Shown here: positions 34,209 to 43,952 of the stretch, one piece after another
Position numbering within the stretch: position 1 is the first letter of the stretch
Layout of the letters: each line of letters starts with the position of its first letter
NCBI GenBank assembly: GCA_946624005.1
Contig: CAMORS010000002.1
Location: 18,566-82,565 of the forward strand
DNA: 64,000 bases
Direction of reading: 5' to 3'
Source: an uncultured Prevotella sp.
GTDB taxonomy: Bacteria; Bacteroidota; Bacteroidia; Bacteroidales; Bacteroidaceae
Notes under the pieces: generated by a model
The model's database searches: none
Told to the model about the DNA's origin: nothing
Seen by the model: the letters and a program-made list of their open reading frames with translations, nothing else
Translations under genes and position numbers: made by a program

Positions 34209-37172
34209 ATGAAGAAACTATTATCGTTGCCCCCCAATCTGGTGGGTTGTTTCCACGATATCACGGGGTTCAACCATGCAGAGTGGTTCTGCAACAGCGA
34301 TCCCGTAGGAAAAAAGTTAGGTTCTGGCGGAGGCACCGTATGGCTCCTCAGCCAATACCGTCAGCAACTGTCAGCTTTGTCGACAGCCGATCCATCCCCC
34401 CAGCGGGATGGCGACAAGGAGGATTCGCTCATCCTCATCCATGCTGGTGGGCAGAGCCGTCGACTGCCAGCCTATGCCCCTTCGGGAAAGATATTGACGC
34501 CCATACCCATCTTCCGATGGGAACGCGGACAGCGCCTTTCGCAAGACCTCTTGTCGCTGCAGGTGCCCCTCTACGAACAGATCATGCGCGAAGCACCTGC
34601 CACGCTACGCACAATGGTGGTCAGCGGCGATGTTTACATCCGAGCCACTCAGCCGCTGCAACCTATACCCGATGCCGACGTGGTTTGCTACGGTCTATGG
34701 CTCCCTGCCGAGACAGCGAAGAACCATGGTGTCTTCGTTTCGTCGAGACAGAAGCCGTCAGAGCTGGAATATATGCTGCAAAAGCCGTCGGTAGCCACGC
34801 TGGGCGAACTGTCGAAGACCCATCTCTTCCTAACCGACATCGGCATCTGGCTACTCAGCGATCGTGCCGTAGAGGTGCTCACTAAGAAGTGCCTGCAACA
34901 GCAGAACGGCAGCAAGCAGCATACGTCTGAACTCCTGAAAGAATACGACCTTTATTCCGACTTCGGAAGAGCCCTTGGCACGCATCCTGTCATACCTGAC
35001 GACGACATCAACCAGCTCACCGTCGCCATACTCCCCTTGCCGGGCGGCGAGTTCTATCATTTCGGCACATCGCATGATATCATCGGCTCGACGCTGGCAT
35101 TGCAGAACCTTGTCAACGATCAGCGCGAGATCATGCACCATTCGCGCAAGCCGCACCCCTCGATGTTCGTGCAGAACACCTTCCTCGAGACTGAACTCAC
35201 CGAGCAGAACCAGAACATCTGGATAGAGAACAGCTGGGTGGGCCTCGGATGGAAGCTCAGCACCAACAACATCGTCACCGGCGTGCCCGAGAACAACTGG
35301 CAAATCAGCCTTCGCGACGGCCAGTGTGTGGACATCGTACCTATTGGCGATAACCAGTATTGTGTGCGCCCATACGGCTTCGATGATGCCTTCCGCGGTT
35401 CCGTCGACGACGAATCGACCCACTTCCTCGGGCAACCCTTCTGTCAATGGGCGGCCGATCGCTGTATCGACGTCAAAGCGTTTGCCGGACCATCCCCCCA
35501 AGGTCAGGTGTGCGATGACTGTGCCGTCGCAAAATTCCCCGACCTCCAGCAAGCCCCCCTCTTTCCCGTTGTCGACAACATCCACGATGCAGGCCTCGTC
35601 TTGCGCTGGATGCTCAACAATCCTGAGCTGCAGGGCGGACGAATGCTTTGGAACAACTCGCCAAGACTTTCAGCCGAAGACATTGCCAACAAGGCCAACA
35701 TGCAACGGCTGATGCGGCAGCGAGCCGACTTTCGTGCCGACAACTGGCGCGCCCTGGCTCGCAATCACGCCCACAGCGTGTTCTATCAGGTAGACCTTGA
35801 AGATGCCGCCCGCGAGTTTCATCAGCACCATCTTGCCGAACCCCTTCCGCTGAGCGACGACGAGCCGCTCATGAAGCGCATCCACGACAGCATGTTCCGG
35901 GCAGAACTGGCCCGTCTCAATGCCGAAGCCTCGCCTGCGTCGACGGATGTCGAAGGGCAGCCAAAAGCGCTCCAACACGAAGAGCGTGCCTTCGCCCTGC
36001 TGCGAGAGGGTCTCACTGCTTCGGCAATGGCCAGCAAGCAGCGTCCACGCCTGTCGGTCTATTTCGACCAGATAGTGTGGGGACGCTCGCCTGTGCGCAT
36101 TGATATAGCTGGCGGATGGACAGACACGCCGCCTTACTGCCTTATGGAGGGAGGCAACGTGGTCAATCTGGCCATCGAGCTGAATGGGCAGCCGCCGCTG
36201 CAGGCATACGTGAAACCTTGTCGCGAGCATCACATCGTGCTCCGCAGCATCGATCTCGGAGCTATGGAAATCGTTGAGTCTTTCGATCAGTTGGCACAGT
36301 TCCATCTTGTCGGCAGTCCCTTCTCCATCCCCAAGGCTGCCTTGGCGTTGGCTGGATTCCTTCCCGATTTCTGCGTAGAGCGTTACGACACGCTCGCCCG
36401 TCAGCTCGAACACTTCGGCTGCGGCATCGAACTGACGCTCCTCTCTGCCATTCCTGCAGGCAGCGGACTGGGCACCAGCAGTCTGTTGGCATCCACTGTG
36501 CTGGGGGCTCTGAACGACTTCTGTGGGCTGGCATGGGATAAGAGCGAGATAGGCCATCGCACCCTTGTACTCGAACAGCTGCTCACCACGGGCGGCGGAT
36601 GGCAAGATCAGTTTGGCGGTATACTCCACGGTGTGAAGCTGCTGCAGACGCATCGTGGCTTCGACCAGAATCCGGAGGTGCGTTGGCTCCCCGACAGTCT
36701 CTTTACACAACCCGAATACGAACCCTGTCACCTGCTCTACTATACGGGCATCACCCGTACGGCGAAGACCATCCTGGCCGACATTGTGCGCCGCATGTTC
36801 CTCAATCAGCACGACGAGATACAGCTCCTGCGACAGATGCAGCGACATGCCCTCGACATGTATGAAGCCATCCAGCGCAACGAGTTTGAGCAGATGGGAC
36901 GCCTCATCGGTAAGACGTGGCAGCAGAACCAGTTGTTGGACAGCGGGACAAATCCTGCTGAGGTGCAACAGCTGACCCGCCTCATCGACGACTTCTGTCT
37001 TGGCTACAAACTGCCAGGTGCCGGCGGTGGAGGTTATCTCTACATGGTGGCAAAGGATGCCGAGGCGGCAGCCCGCATCAAGCAGACGCTCAACGCACAT
37101 CGCCTGCATACTAATGCCCGCTTTGTCGACATGAGCCTCAGCACCACCGGCCTGCAGGTGAGCAGAAGTTAG
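34209..37172 (+). CDS. fkp: Bifunctional L-fucokinase / fucose-1-phosphate guanylyltransferase
   Basis: 987 aa; N-terminal LIHAGGQSRRLPAYAPSGKILTPIP, C-terminal GHMP kinase SPVRIDIAGGWTDTPPYCLMEGGNVVN and AIPAGSGLGTSSLLAS. Confidence 0.95.
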   Translation: MKKLLSLPPNLVGCFHDITGFNHAEWFCNSDPVGKKLGSGGGTVWLLSQYRQQLSALSTADPSPQRDGDKEDSLILIHAGGQSRRLPAYAPSGKILTPIPIFRWERGQRLSQDLLSLQVPLYEQIMREAPATLRTMVVSGDVYIRATQPLQPIPDADVVCYGLWLPAETAKNHGVFVSSRQKPSELEYMLQKPSVATLGELSKTHLFLTDIGIWLLSDRAVEVLTKKCLQQQNGSKQHTSELLKEYDLYSDFGRALGTHPVIPDDDINQLTVAILPLPGGEFYHFGTSHDIIGSTLALQNLVNDQREIMHHSRKPHPSMFVQNTFLETELTEQNQNIWIENSWVGLGWKLSTNNIVTGVPENNWQISLRDGQCVDIVPIGDNQYCVRPYGFDDAFRGSVDDESTHFLGQPFCQWAADRCIDVKAFAGPSPQGQVCDDCAVAKFPDLQQAPLFPVVDNIHDAGLVLRWMLNNPELQGGRMLWNNSPRLSAEDIANKANMQRLMRQRADFRADNWRALARNHAHSVFYQVDLEDAAREFHQHHLAEPLPLSDDEPLMKRIHDSMFRAELARLNAEASPASTDVEGQPKALQHEERAFALLREGLTASAMASKQRPRLSVYFDQIVWGRSPVRIDIAGGWTDTPPYCLMEGGNVVNLAIELNGQPPLQAYVKPCREHHIVLRSIDLGAMEIVESFDQLAQFHLVGSPFSIPKAALALAGFLPDFCVERYDTLARQLEHFGCGIELTLLSAIPAGSGLGTSSLLASTVLGALNDFCGLAWDKSEIGHRTLVLEQLLTTGGGWQDQFGGILHGVKLLQTHRGFDQNPEVRWLPDSLFTQPEYEPCHLLYYTGITRTAKTILADIVRRMFLNQHDEIQLLRQMQRHALDMYEAIQRNEFEQMGRLIGKTWQQNQLLDSGTNPAEVQQLTRLIDDFCLGYKLPGAGGGGYLYMVAKDAEAAARIKQTLNAHRLHTNARFVDMSLSTTGLQVSRS

Positions 37173-37181
37173 GAAAATGAA

Positions 37182-37305
37182 GAACTTCTAAAATGAAGAA
37201 TGAAGAATGAAGAATTTTTAAAATGAAGAATGAAGAATGAAGAATTATGCATAATGCATTATGAACTATGAATTATGAACTATGAACTATGAACTATGAA
37301 CTATG
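37182..37305 (+). repeat. Heptamer array (ATGAAGA)n then (ACTATGA)n running into the next start codon
   Basis: ATGAAGA blocks interrupted twice by 9-mers (ACTTCTAAA, ATTTTTAAA), then ATTATGC ATAATGC ATTATGA ACTATGA ATTATGA ACTATGA x4. Confidence 0.9.
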
Positions 37306-38207
37306 AATTGTTCCGCACGCCTGTAGACATCGCGAAGCCACCCTTTGGCATCAAGCCAGGTCAGCACATCTTCTGTGTGGGTAGCTGTTTCGCGCAGAGC
37401 ATCGGCCAGCGTTTTGCCGATGCCCTCTTTCCTACGGCTGTCAACCCATGGGGCGTGATGTACAATCCGGTCAGCATTCTCCATACCATCCAACGAATTG
37501 GCAATGCATACTCCCTGCAGTCCGCTTCGGCTGTCGATTCTGCATCGTCAGCAGGCGAAGACATCGCTGCAGCTACGCCTCCTGACGTAGCCATCCTGAC
37601 GCTGGGCACCAACCATGTTTACCGACTGAAATCTTCCGGAGCTATTGTCGACAACTGCCAGAAGCGCCCCGCTAACCTCTTTCAGGAGGAATGCCTCAGC
37701 GTCGATCAATGTGTGGAGGCCCTATGCCAATGTGTCAGCATCCTGCAGCAACTCAATCCGGAGGTGAAGATCGTCCTCACGGTCAGCCCCATCCGTTATC
37801 AGAAATATGGTTTCCATGAGAGTCAGCTGTCAAAGGCAACATTGTTGCTGGCCGCCGACAAGGTGGTCGGGCTACAACAGAAAGTCGCCAAGGAAACCAC
37901 GAATGGCGGAACAGACAGCAGCATAGCCTATTTTCCTGCTTACGAACTGCTGAACGACGAGCTGCGCGACTATCGTTTCTATGCCAGCGATATGCTCCAT
38001 CCCTCCGAACAAGCCGTCGGCTATGTGTGGCAACGCTTTGTAGAGGCTTTCTTCACGACAGAAGCGTGTCAGTATCTCAAAGAATGGAACCCCATCCGTC
38101 AGGCGCTGGATCATCGGCCGTTCCATCCCGATGCGCCGGCGTATCAGCAGTTCATGGCGCTGACGCAGCAACGCCTTGATGCCTTTAAAGCGAAGTACAA
38201 CCTTTAG
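37296..38207 (+). CDS. GSCFA domain protein
   Basis: FRTPVDIAKPPFGIKPGQHIFCVGSCFAQSIGQRFADA with GSCFA motif. Confidence 0.9.
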   Translation: MNYELFRTPVDIAKPPFGIKPGQHIFCVGSCFAQSIGQRFADALFPTAVNPWGVMYNPVSILHTIQRIGNAYSLQSASAVDSASSAGEDIAAATPPDVAILTLGTNHVYRLKSSGAIVDNCQKRPANLFQEECLSVDQCVEALCQCVSILQQLNPEVKIVLTVSPIRYQKYGFHESQLSKATLLLAADKVVGLQQKVAKETTNGGTDSSIAYFPAYELLNDELRDYRFYASDMLHPSEQAVGYVWQRFVEAFFTTEACQYLKEWNPIRQALDHRPFHPDAPAYQQFMALTQQRLDAFKAKYNL

Positions 38208-38288
38208 CGGCTTTATCCCCAAAAGCGGCAGTAGGCACCGTAATCAAAGGGGTGCCGGCTCCGTTATCGTATATAAAAAGAACAAAAT

Positions 38289-39065
38289 ATGAAGCAACAT
38301 TGGTTCGTTTTCTGCAGGACAGACCTCCTGCTTGTCAGTCAGCCCGACGGCACGCTGACCATCCCCCTGAGCGAGCAGCCCCCGGTGGCGACGGCTCCAT
38401 GGACGAAGATACACCAGCTGACGATGCCCGACGGCGAGGTGGTCAAGACGATGAGGGTGGAACAGCAGACAGTGCCTTCCGAACTTCAGGATGTGGCAAC
38501 ATGGTGCGGCCTTCGAGCCAGCTATCAGAAGCTGCCGCGCGACCTCTATCTGAAGGCCGGCAAGTGTCAGGAGATACTGTATTGGGACGAGAACACGCGC
38601 TACTGCGGTGTCTGTGGTGCGCCGATGGAGCTGCACACCGAGATCTCCAAGCGTTGCACGCATTGCGGAAAGGAGGTGTGGCCGCAGTTGGCAACAGCCG
38701 TCATCGTGCTGATTCACAAGGGCGAAGAGGCGTTGCTGGTGCGTGGGCGCAACTTCGTGGCCAACTTCTACGGTCTTGTGGCAGGCTTTGTTGAGACAGG
38801 CGAAACGCTCGAAGAGGCTGTGGCGCGAGAAACGCTGGAAGAGACGGGACTCACGATCACGAACATCAGATATTTCGGCAGCCAGCCGTGGCCCTATCCT
38901 TGCGGTCTGATGGTGGGTTTCGAGGCCGACTATGTCAGTGGCGAGATTCATGTTCAGCTGTCCGAACTGAAGCGGGCAGCATGGTTCCGTCGCGACAATC
39001 TGCCCCGTATCCCCGAGAAGCTCTCCATCGCCCGTCAGCTCATCGACCACTGGCTGGAGGGGTAG
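38289..39065 (+). CDS. nudC: NADH pyrophosphatase (Nudix)
   Basis: Zn ribbon CGVCGAPMELHTEISKRCTHCG, Nudix box GFVETGETLEEAVARETLEETGL, SQPWPYPCGLMVGF. Confidence 0.9.
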   Translation: MKQHWFVFCRTDLLLVSQPDGTLTIPLSEQPPVATAPWTKIHQLTMPDGEVVKTMRVEQQTVPSELQDVATWCGLRASYQKLPRDLYLKAGKCQEILYWDENTRYCGVCGAPMELHTEISKRCTHCGKEVWPQLATAVIVLIHKGEEALLVRGRNFVANFYGLVAGFVETGETLEEAVARETLEETGLTITNIRYFGSQPWPYPCGLMVGFEADYVSGEIHVQLSELKRAAWFRRDNLPRIPEKLSIARQLIDHWLEG

Positions 39066-39121
39066 CTCTCGATTGCTTGCATATTCGTATTCAGCCATTT
39101 AGATAAAAAAAACATTCGAAG

Positions 39122-41089
39122 ATGAGACTATTTCTCGTGTTGACAGCTTTGTGCCTTTCTGTCGCAGCAGAGGCCGAAGAGGTGAGCGTTGCGTCGCCCG
39201 ACGGCTCGCTGAAAGTGACGATGAACGATGCCGCCGGACAGCTTTCCTATCACATCAGTTTTGATGACCAGCCGGTAGTGCTTCCCTCACGCTTGGGACT
39301 GAAGACGAGCATTGCCGACTTGAGCCAGGGGCTGCGCATCGTTGACAACCGGAGCGCACAGCTCAGCAAGAACTATACGATGACGAACACAAAAAGCTCG
39401 TCTGTCAGCTTGACAGCCAACACGATGAGCGTGGCCGTGGAGAACGTCGATGGCTTCCGCTTCGAGATAGAATGGGTGGTGGCCGACCACGATGTGGGCT
39501 TCCGCTATGTGCTGCCCCGGCAGAAGGACAACAAGTACAAGCGGATGGTTGTAGAAGAAGAGCTGACGGCCTTCCTGCTGCCCGGCGAGACACGCACTTT
39601 CCTTTGTCCGCAAATAGGACCCGAGACGGGATGGGAACGCACAAAACCCAGCTACGAAGAGGAGTATGAGGCCGATGCTCCCATGCGACAGTCATCCAAA
39701 TACGGTCTCGGGTATACCTTCCCCTGCCTGCTGAAGACTCCTTCGGCATGGGTGCTCATCGGCGAAACAGGCGTGGGGAGCAACTTCTGCGGTGCTCATC
39801 TCTCCGACTTCCAGGAGGGTAGGGGCTTCCAGATCGCTTTCCCCCACGAGGGAGAGAATGGTGGCTTTGGTTCTGCCAAGCCCGGTATTCCGCTTCCGGG
39901 AGTCACACCGTGGCGGACCATCACCATCGACACGACGCTGAAAGCCATCGTTGAGACAACCATTCCCTACGACCTTGTCGACCCGCTCTATAGTCCGTCA
40001 ACCAGCTATCAGCCAGGTCGTTATACGTGGAGCTGGCTCATCTGGCAAGACCGCTCCATCAACTATGCCGACCAGCAACGCTTCGTCGACCTCGCTGCCG
40101 ACATGGGCTACGAGTATTGTCTGGTGGACAACCTCTGGGACGAACGAATCGGGCGCGACAGCATCGAGCTGCTCAGCAATTATGCACGCAGCAAGGGCGT
40201 GTCACTCATGTTGTGGTACAACTCTAACGGCTTCTGGAACGATGCTCCACAAGGGCTGCGCAACCTGATGAACACCGCCATAGCCCGTGAAAAGGAGATG
40301 GCTTGGCTTGAGAAAATAGGGGTGAAAGGCATCAAAGTAGACTTCTTCGGAGGCGATAAGCAGGAGACGATGCGTCTCTACGAAGACATCCTGAGCGATG
40401 CCAACCGCCACGGTCTGCAAGTGATTTTTCATGGTTGTACGCTGCCGAGAGGGTGGGAGCGGATGTATCCTAATTTCGTCGGTGCCGAGGCGGTGTTGGC
40501 TTCCGAGAATGTATTCTTCACCGAGTATCATGCCGACCGTGAAGCTTTTCAACTGACGCTTCATCCTTTCGTCAGAAATGCCTATGCGTCAATGGATTGG
40601 GGTGGCGTCATCATGAACCGCCATCTCTCGAAAGACAACCATAGCCGACATGCCCGTAAGACCTCGGATGTCTTCGAGATGGCTTCGGGCATCACCAATC
40701 AATGTGCCATCAACTGCGTGGCCGTGCAGCCTAATACTGTCCACGATTTGCCGCAGTTTGAAATAGATTTCCTTCGTCGGCTGCCCACCACGTGGGACGA
40801 GACACGGTTCATCGAGGGCTATCCCGGACGCTATGTCGTGATGGCTCGCCGCCATGGGGCCGACTGGTATGTGGCCGCCTTGAATGCTACCGACCAGCCG
40901 ATACGCCTGGAACTCAATCTGGCCGACCTTTTCACGGCTTCCGACAGTCTGCTTCTCTATGCCGACAAGCCACGAAAAAGAGGCGAGCTTGTGCCCGCCT
41001 CCTATTCGAAGCCGCTGAAACCCAACGGCAAGGGAAAATGTTTCGTGACGCTCCAGCCTCGTGGCGGAGCCATTGTAGTCAAGCGTTAG
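39122..41089 (+). CDS. Glycoside hydrolase family 97
   Basis: Signal peptide; VASPDGSLKVTMNDAAGQLSYHISFDDQPVVLPSRLGL, GVKGIKVDFFGGDKQETMRLYEDIL, FHGCTLPRGWERMYPN. Confidence 0.92.
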   Translation: MRLFLVLTALCLSVAAEAEEVSVASPDGSLKVTMNDAAGQLSYHISFDDQPVVLPSRLGLKTSIADLSQGLRIVDNRSAQLSKNYTMTNTKSSSVSLTANTMSVAVENVDGFRFEIEWVVADHDVGFRYVLPRQKDNKYKRMVVEEELTAFLLPGETRTFLCPQIGPETGWERTKPSYEEEYEADAPMRQSSKYGLGYTFPCLLKTPSAWVLIGETGVGSNFCGAHLSDFQEGRGFQIAFPHEGENGGFGSAKPGIPLPGVTPWRTITIDTTLKAIVETTIPYDLVDPLYSPSTSYQPGRYTWSWLIWQDRSINYADQQRFVDLAADMGYEYCLVDNLWDERIGRDSIELLSNYARSKGVSLMLWYNSNGFWNDAPQGLRNLMNTAIAREKEMAWLEKIGVKGIKVDFFGGDKQETMRLYEDILSDANRHGLQVIFHGCTLPRGWERMYPNFVGAEAVLASENVFFTEYHADREAFQLTLHPFVRNAYASMDWGGVIMNRHLSKDNHSRHARKTSDVFEMASGITNQCAINCVAVQPNTVHDLPQFEIDFLRRLPTTWDETRFIEGYPGRYVVMARRHGADWYVAALNATDQPIRLELNLADLFTASDSLLLYADKPRKRGELVPASYSKPLKPNGKGKCFVTLQPRGGAIVVKR

Positions 41090-41132
41090 GAGGAGAAGCC
41101 CCCTCCCGCCTCCCCGAGGGGAGGAGTCCCAC

Positions 41133-41184
41133 GTGGCAGGCTACCGTAGGGGCGGAACAGCGTTTCCGCCCGCAACAGCGCATA
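41133..41184. repeat. GTGGCA-hairpin-CAACAGCGCATA repeat with adjoining G/C-block hairpin
   Basis: GGGCGGAA...TTCCGCCC stem in a scaffold shared with 18241-18322. Confidence 0.55.
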
Positions 41185-41222
41185 CGTGGCACGTGTCGTG
41201 TCACGCTTCCTGCGAGTGGCGA

Positions 41223-42599
41223 TTAGCCCAGACGCTTGAGCTGAACGGTGAAGTGGCGCATCAGCGGAGCTTCCCACGTAATCTCCACACCGCGTTTGAT
41301 TTCGTTGCGGCGGTCGTAGACATTCTTCAGGGCTGCAGCGATGACGTCCATGTGGTTGTCCGTATAAACGCGGCGAGCGATGCACAGACGCAGCAGGTCG
41401 AGGCCACCGAAGCGGTTCTCACGCGTCACGGGGTCGCGGTCGGCCAGGATGTAGCCAATCTCGCAGCCGCGGATGCCTGCCTCGAGGTAGAGCTCGCAAG
41501 TCAGCGTCTGAGCGGGGAACTCTTCCTTCGGAACGTTGCACAGCACCTTGTCGGCATCGATGAACAGGGCGTGACCGCCAACGGGACGCTGGTAGGGAAT
41601 GCCGTATTCGTCGAGCTTCTTAGCCAGATACTGCACCTGATGGATGCGTGTCTCCAGCATGTCGAACTCGGTGTTCTCGTCGAGACCGACGGCCAGGGCG
41701 TTGAGGTCGCGGCCGTTCAGACCACCGTATGTCAGGAAGCCCTCGAAGGGGATGCAGAACTGCTTGGCACCCTCGTACCAGTCTTCCTTGTTTGTGGCGA
41801 TGAAGCCACCCATGTTCACCAGACCGTCTTTCTTGGCCGACATCGTCATGGCGTCGACATACGAGTACATCTCGCGGGCTATCTCCTTGATGGTCTTGTC
41901 GGCATAGCCTTCCTCGCGCGTCTTGATGAAGTAGCTGTTCTCTGCGAAGCGGGCAGAGTCCATCACGACGGGTACGTTATACTTGTGGCAGAGCTCGCAG
42001 GTCTCGCGGATGTTCTTCATCGAGACAGGCTGTCCGCCTACGGTGTTGTTCGTTACGGTGAGCACCATGAAGGGCACGTTGCCGGGGTTCTCCTTCAGCA
42101 CCTTCTCCAGCTTCTCCAGAGAGACGTTGCCCTTGAAGGGGATTTCGAGCTGCGTGTTCTTGGCCTCGTCGATGGTGACGTCGATAGCCTTGGCCTTGCG
42201 GAACTCGATGTGGCCTTTCGTGGTATCGAAGTGTGCGTTGCCAGGAACGACGTTGCCTTCCTTCACGAGGTAAGAGAAGAGCACATTCTCAGCAGCACGG
42301 CCCTGGTGTGTGGGGATGACATACTTGAAGCCGAAGATGCGCTGTACAACCTCCTGGAACTTATAGAAAGAGGTAGCACCGGCATAGCTCTCGTCGCCAA
42401 GCATCATGGCCGACCACTGGCGGTCGCTCATGGCACCTGTGCCAGAGTCGGTGAGGCAGTCGATGTATACCTGCTCAGCCTTCAGCATGAATACGTTGTA
42501 GTGGGCCTCTTTCAGCCACTGTTCTCTTTCTTCGCGAGTGCTCTTGCGGAGCGGCTCAACCATCTTGATTTTCCAAGCTTCTGCAAATGGGATTTCCAT
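41223..42599 (-). CDS. tnaA: Tryptophanase
   Basis: LTDSGTGAMSDRQWSAMMLGDESYAG, VMDSARFAENSYFIKTRE, AMTMSAKKDGLVNMGG; C-terminal MRHFTVQL keeps the His typical of TnaA (RHFTAKL) versus Phe in tyrosine phenol-lyase. Confidence 0.88.
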   Translation of the reverse strand: MEIPFAEAWKIKMVEPLRKSTREEREQWLKEAHYNVFMLKAEQVYIDCLTDSGTGAMSDRQWSAMMLGDESYAGATSFYKFQEVVQRIFGFKYVIPTHQGRAAENVLFSYLVKEGNVVPGNAHFDTTKGHIEFRKAKAIDVTIDEAKNTQLEIPFKGNVSLEKLEKVLKENPGNVPFMVLTVTNNTVGGQPVSMKNIRETCELCHKYNVPVVMDSARFAENSYFIKTREEGYADKTIKEIAREMYSYVDAMTMSAKKDGLVNMGGFIATNKEDWYEGAKQFCIPFEGFLTYGGLNGRDLNALAVGLDENTEFDMLETRIHQVQYLAKKLDEYGIPYQRPVGGHALFIDADKVLCNVPKEEFPAQTLTCELYLEAGIRGCEIGYILADRDPVTRENRFGGLDLLRLCIARRVYTDNHMDVIAAALKNVYDRRNEIKRGVEITWEAPLMRHFTVQLKRLG

Positions 42600-42642
42600 A
42601 AATGTTGTTGTTTATTAAGGTGAATGATATTGATTTCGGCTG

Positions 42643-42650
42643 CAAAGGTA
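42643..42650 (-). promoter_or_regulatory. -7 box TACCTTTG for tnaA
   Basis: Reverse complement of caaaggta, 43 nt upstream of the ATG. Confidence 0.5.
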
Positions 42651-42751
42651 CGAAGAAAAAACGAAAGACATGCATAAAAACTGCAAAATTATGCTAATTC
42701 GATGTCTGATTCTTTCTTTTCTCATGGCAGATTTAATGATTGTCTACAATT

Positions 42752-42924
42752 CTACATTACTACATTACTACAATAAGGTGTTTCCATCAATCGTGAAAAG
42801 GGTCAGAGTAGATTTTTATTATTATATATATATTATATATATAATATATATATAATAATAAACTATTTTACTACCCCCCATCTGCACCTCGTGAGATGCT
42901 TATTGTAGTAATGTAGTAATGTAG
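42752..42924. repeat. 26-bp perfect inverted repeat of CTACATTA 8-mers flanking an AT palindrome
   Basis: Left 42752-42777 ctacattactacattactacaataag; right 42899-42924 cttattgtagtaatgtagtaatgtag. Confidence 0.95.
42815..42862. repeat. Perfect 48-bp A/T-only palindrome
   Basis: tttattattatatatatattatatatataatatatatataataataaa, base-by-base self-complementary around 42838/42839. Confidence 0.95.
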
Positions 42925-42955
42925 AAATGTAGTTTTTTCAAATCCAAAGTAGGAA

Positions 42956-43087
42956 CACCTCATTGATGATCTCCGACTTGCTCGTAGATAATCTCTGACC
43001 TGCTCGTAGATAATCTCTGACCTGCTCGTAGATAATCTCTGACCCTATCAAAGACCATCTCTGACATGCTCAAAGACCATCTCTGAC
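42956..43087 (+). repeat. 22-bp tandem repeat array, 6 units
   Basis: cacctcattgatgatctccgac / ttgctcgtagataatctctgac / ctgctcgtagataatctctgac x2 / cctatcaaagaccatctctgac / atgctcaaagaccatctctgac. Confidence 0.95.
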
Positions 43088-43262
43088 GTTAGCGCAATGG
43101 CAGGTGTCACGCTGGGATAGATTACCCACTTCTTCAGCAGGTTCGCAGCGAAAAGAAAATCGGTATCGGTGATGTTTTGTCAGTTGTGCTGGCATGGCAT
43201 GATTTTTGATGTTCTTCCGATAGAAGAATCAAACAAGGTAACAAGAAAGGAGATTGGACAAT

Positions 43263-43952
43263 ATGGCATTCATCGATTATTATAAGATTCTGGGCGTAGC
43301 GAAAGACATCCCGCAGAAGGATGTGAAGAAGGCTTACCTGAAGAGGGCTAAGCAGTTTCATCCCGACCTTCATCCCGACGACCCGAAGGCGAAGGCGAAG
43401 TTTCAGGCTCTGAACGAGGCATACGACGTCATTGGCGACCCGGAGAAACGCCGCAAATACGACCAGTATGGTGAGCAGTGGCGCGAGGCCGATGCCTTTC
43501 AGGGCGGTTTCGGTCGCGGTGGCAAGGGCGGTTCGCCGTTTGAGGACTTCGACTTCAGTGGCTTCTCCGGAGGCGGTGGCTTCAGCTCGTTCTTCAAGGA
43601 CTTGTTCGGCGGCGGCCAGTCGGGAGGTTTCAGCAATCCCTTCAGTGGCGGTTTCGGCAGAAGTGCATCGTCGGCTGTCCAGACGGGCGATGTCAATGCC
43701 AACGTAACGATCGACATCTACACCGCTCTGTTAGGAGGCGAGGTGATGGTGCAACTGTCGGACGGTAGCAAGATCAAGCTGAAGGTGAAACCTGAAACGC
43801 AGCCTGGCACGAAGGTGCGTCTGCGCGGAAAGGGGAAGAACAAGGGCGACGGTTCGCAGGGCGACCTCATCATCACCTATCAAGTGAAGCTGCCCACCCA
43901 TCTCTCCGAGCGCCAGAAGGAGCTGCTCAGAGAGATGCGAGCGGAAATATGA
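43263..43952 (+). CDS. Short DnaJ/CbpA-like J-domain protein
   Basis: DYYKILGVAKDIPQKDVKKAYLKRAKQFHPDLHPDD (HPD), Gly/Phe region, single C-terminal domain. Confidence 0.9.
   Translation: MAFIDYYKILGVAKDIPQKDVKKAYLKRAKQFHPDLHPDDPKAKAKFQALNEAYDVIGDPEKRRKYDQYGEQWREADAFQGGFGRGGKGGSPFEDFDFSGFSGGGGFSSFFKDLFGGGQSGGFSNPFSGGFGRSASSAVQTGDVNANVTIDIYTALLGGEVMVQLSDGSKIKLKVKPETQPGTKVRLRGKGKNKGDGSQGDLIITYQVKLPTHLSERQKELLREMRAEI

Noticed and set aside
41223-42599. Tyrosine phenol-lyase instead of tryptophanase
   Set aside because: Some segments resemble TPL, but the MDSARFAENSYF and C-terminal RHFT motifs match tryptophanase.
41133-42623. 496-aa ORF antisense to tnaA
   Set aside because: Mirror frame of tryptophanase, not a separate gene.
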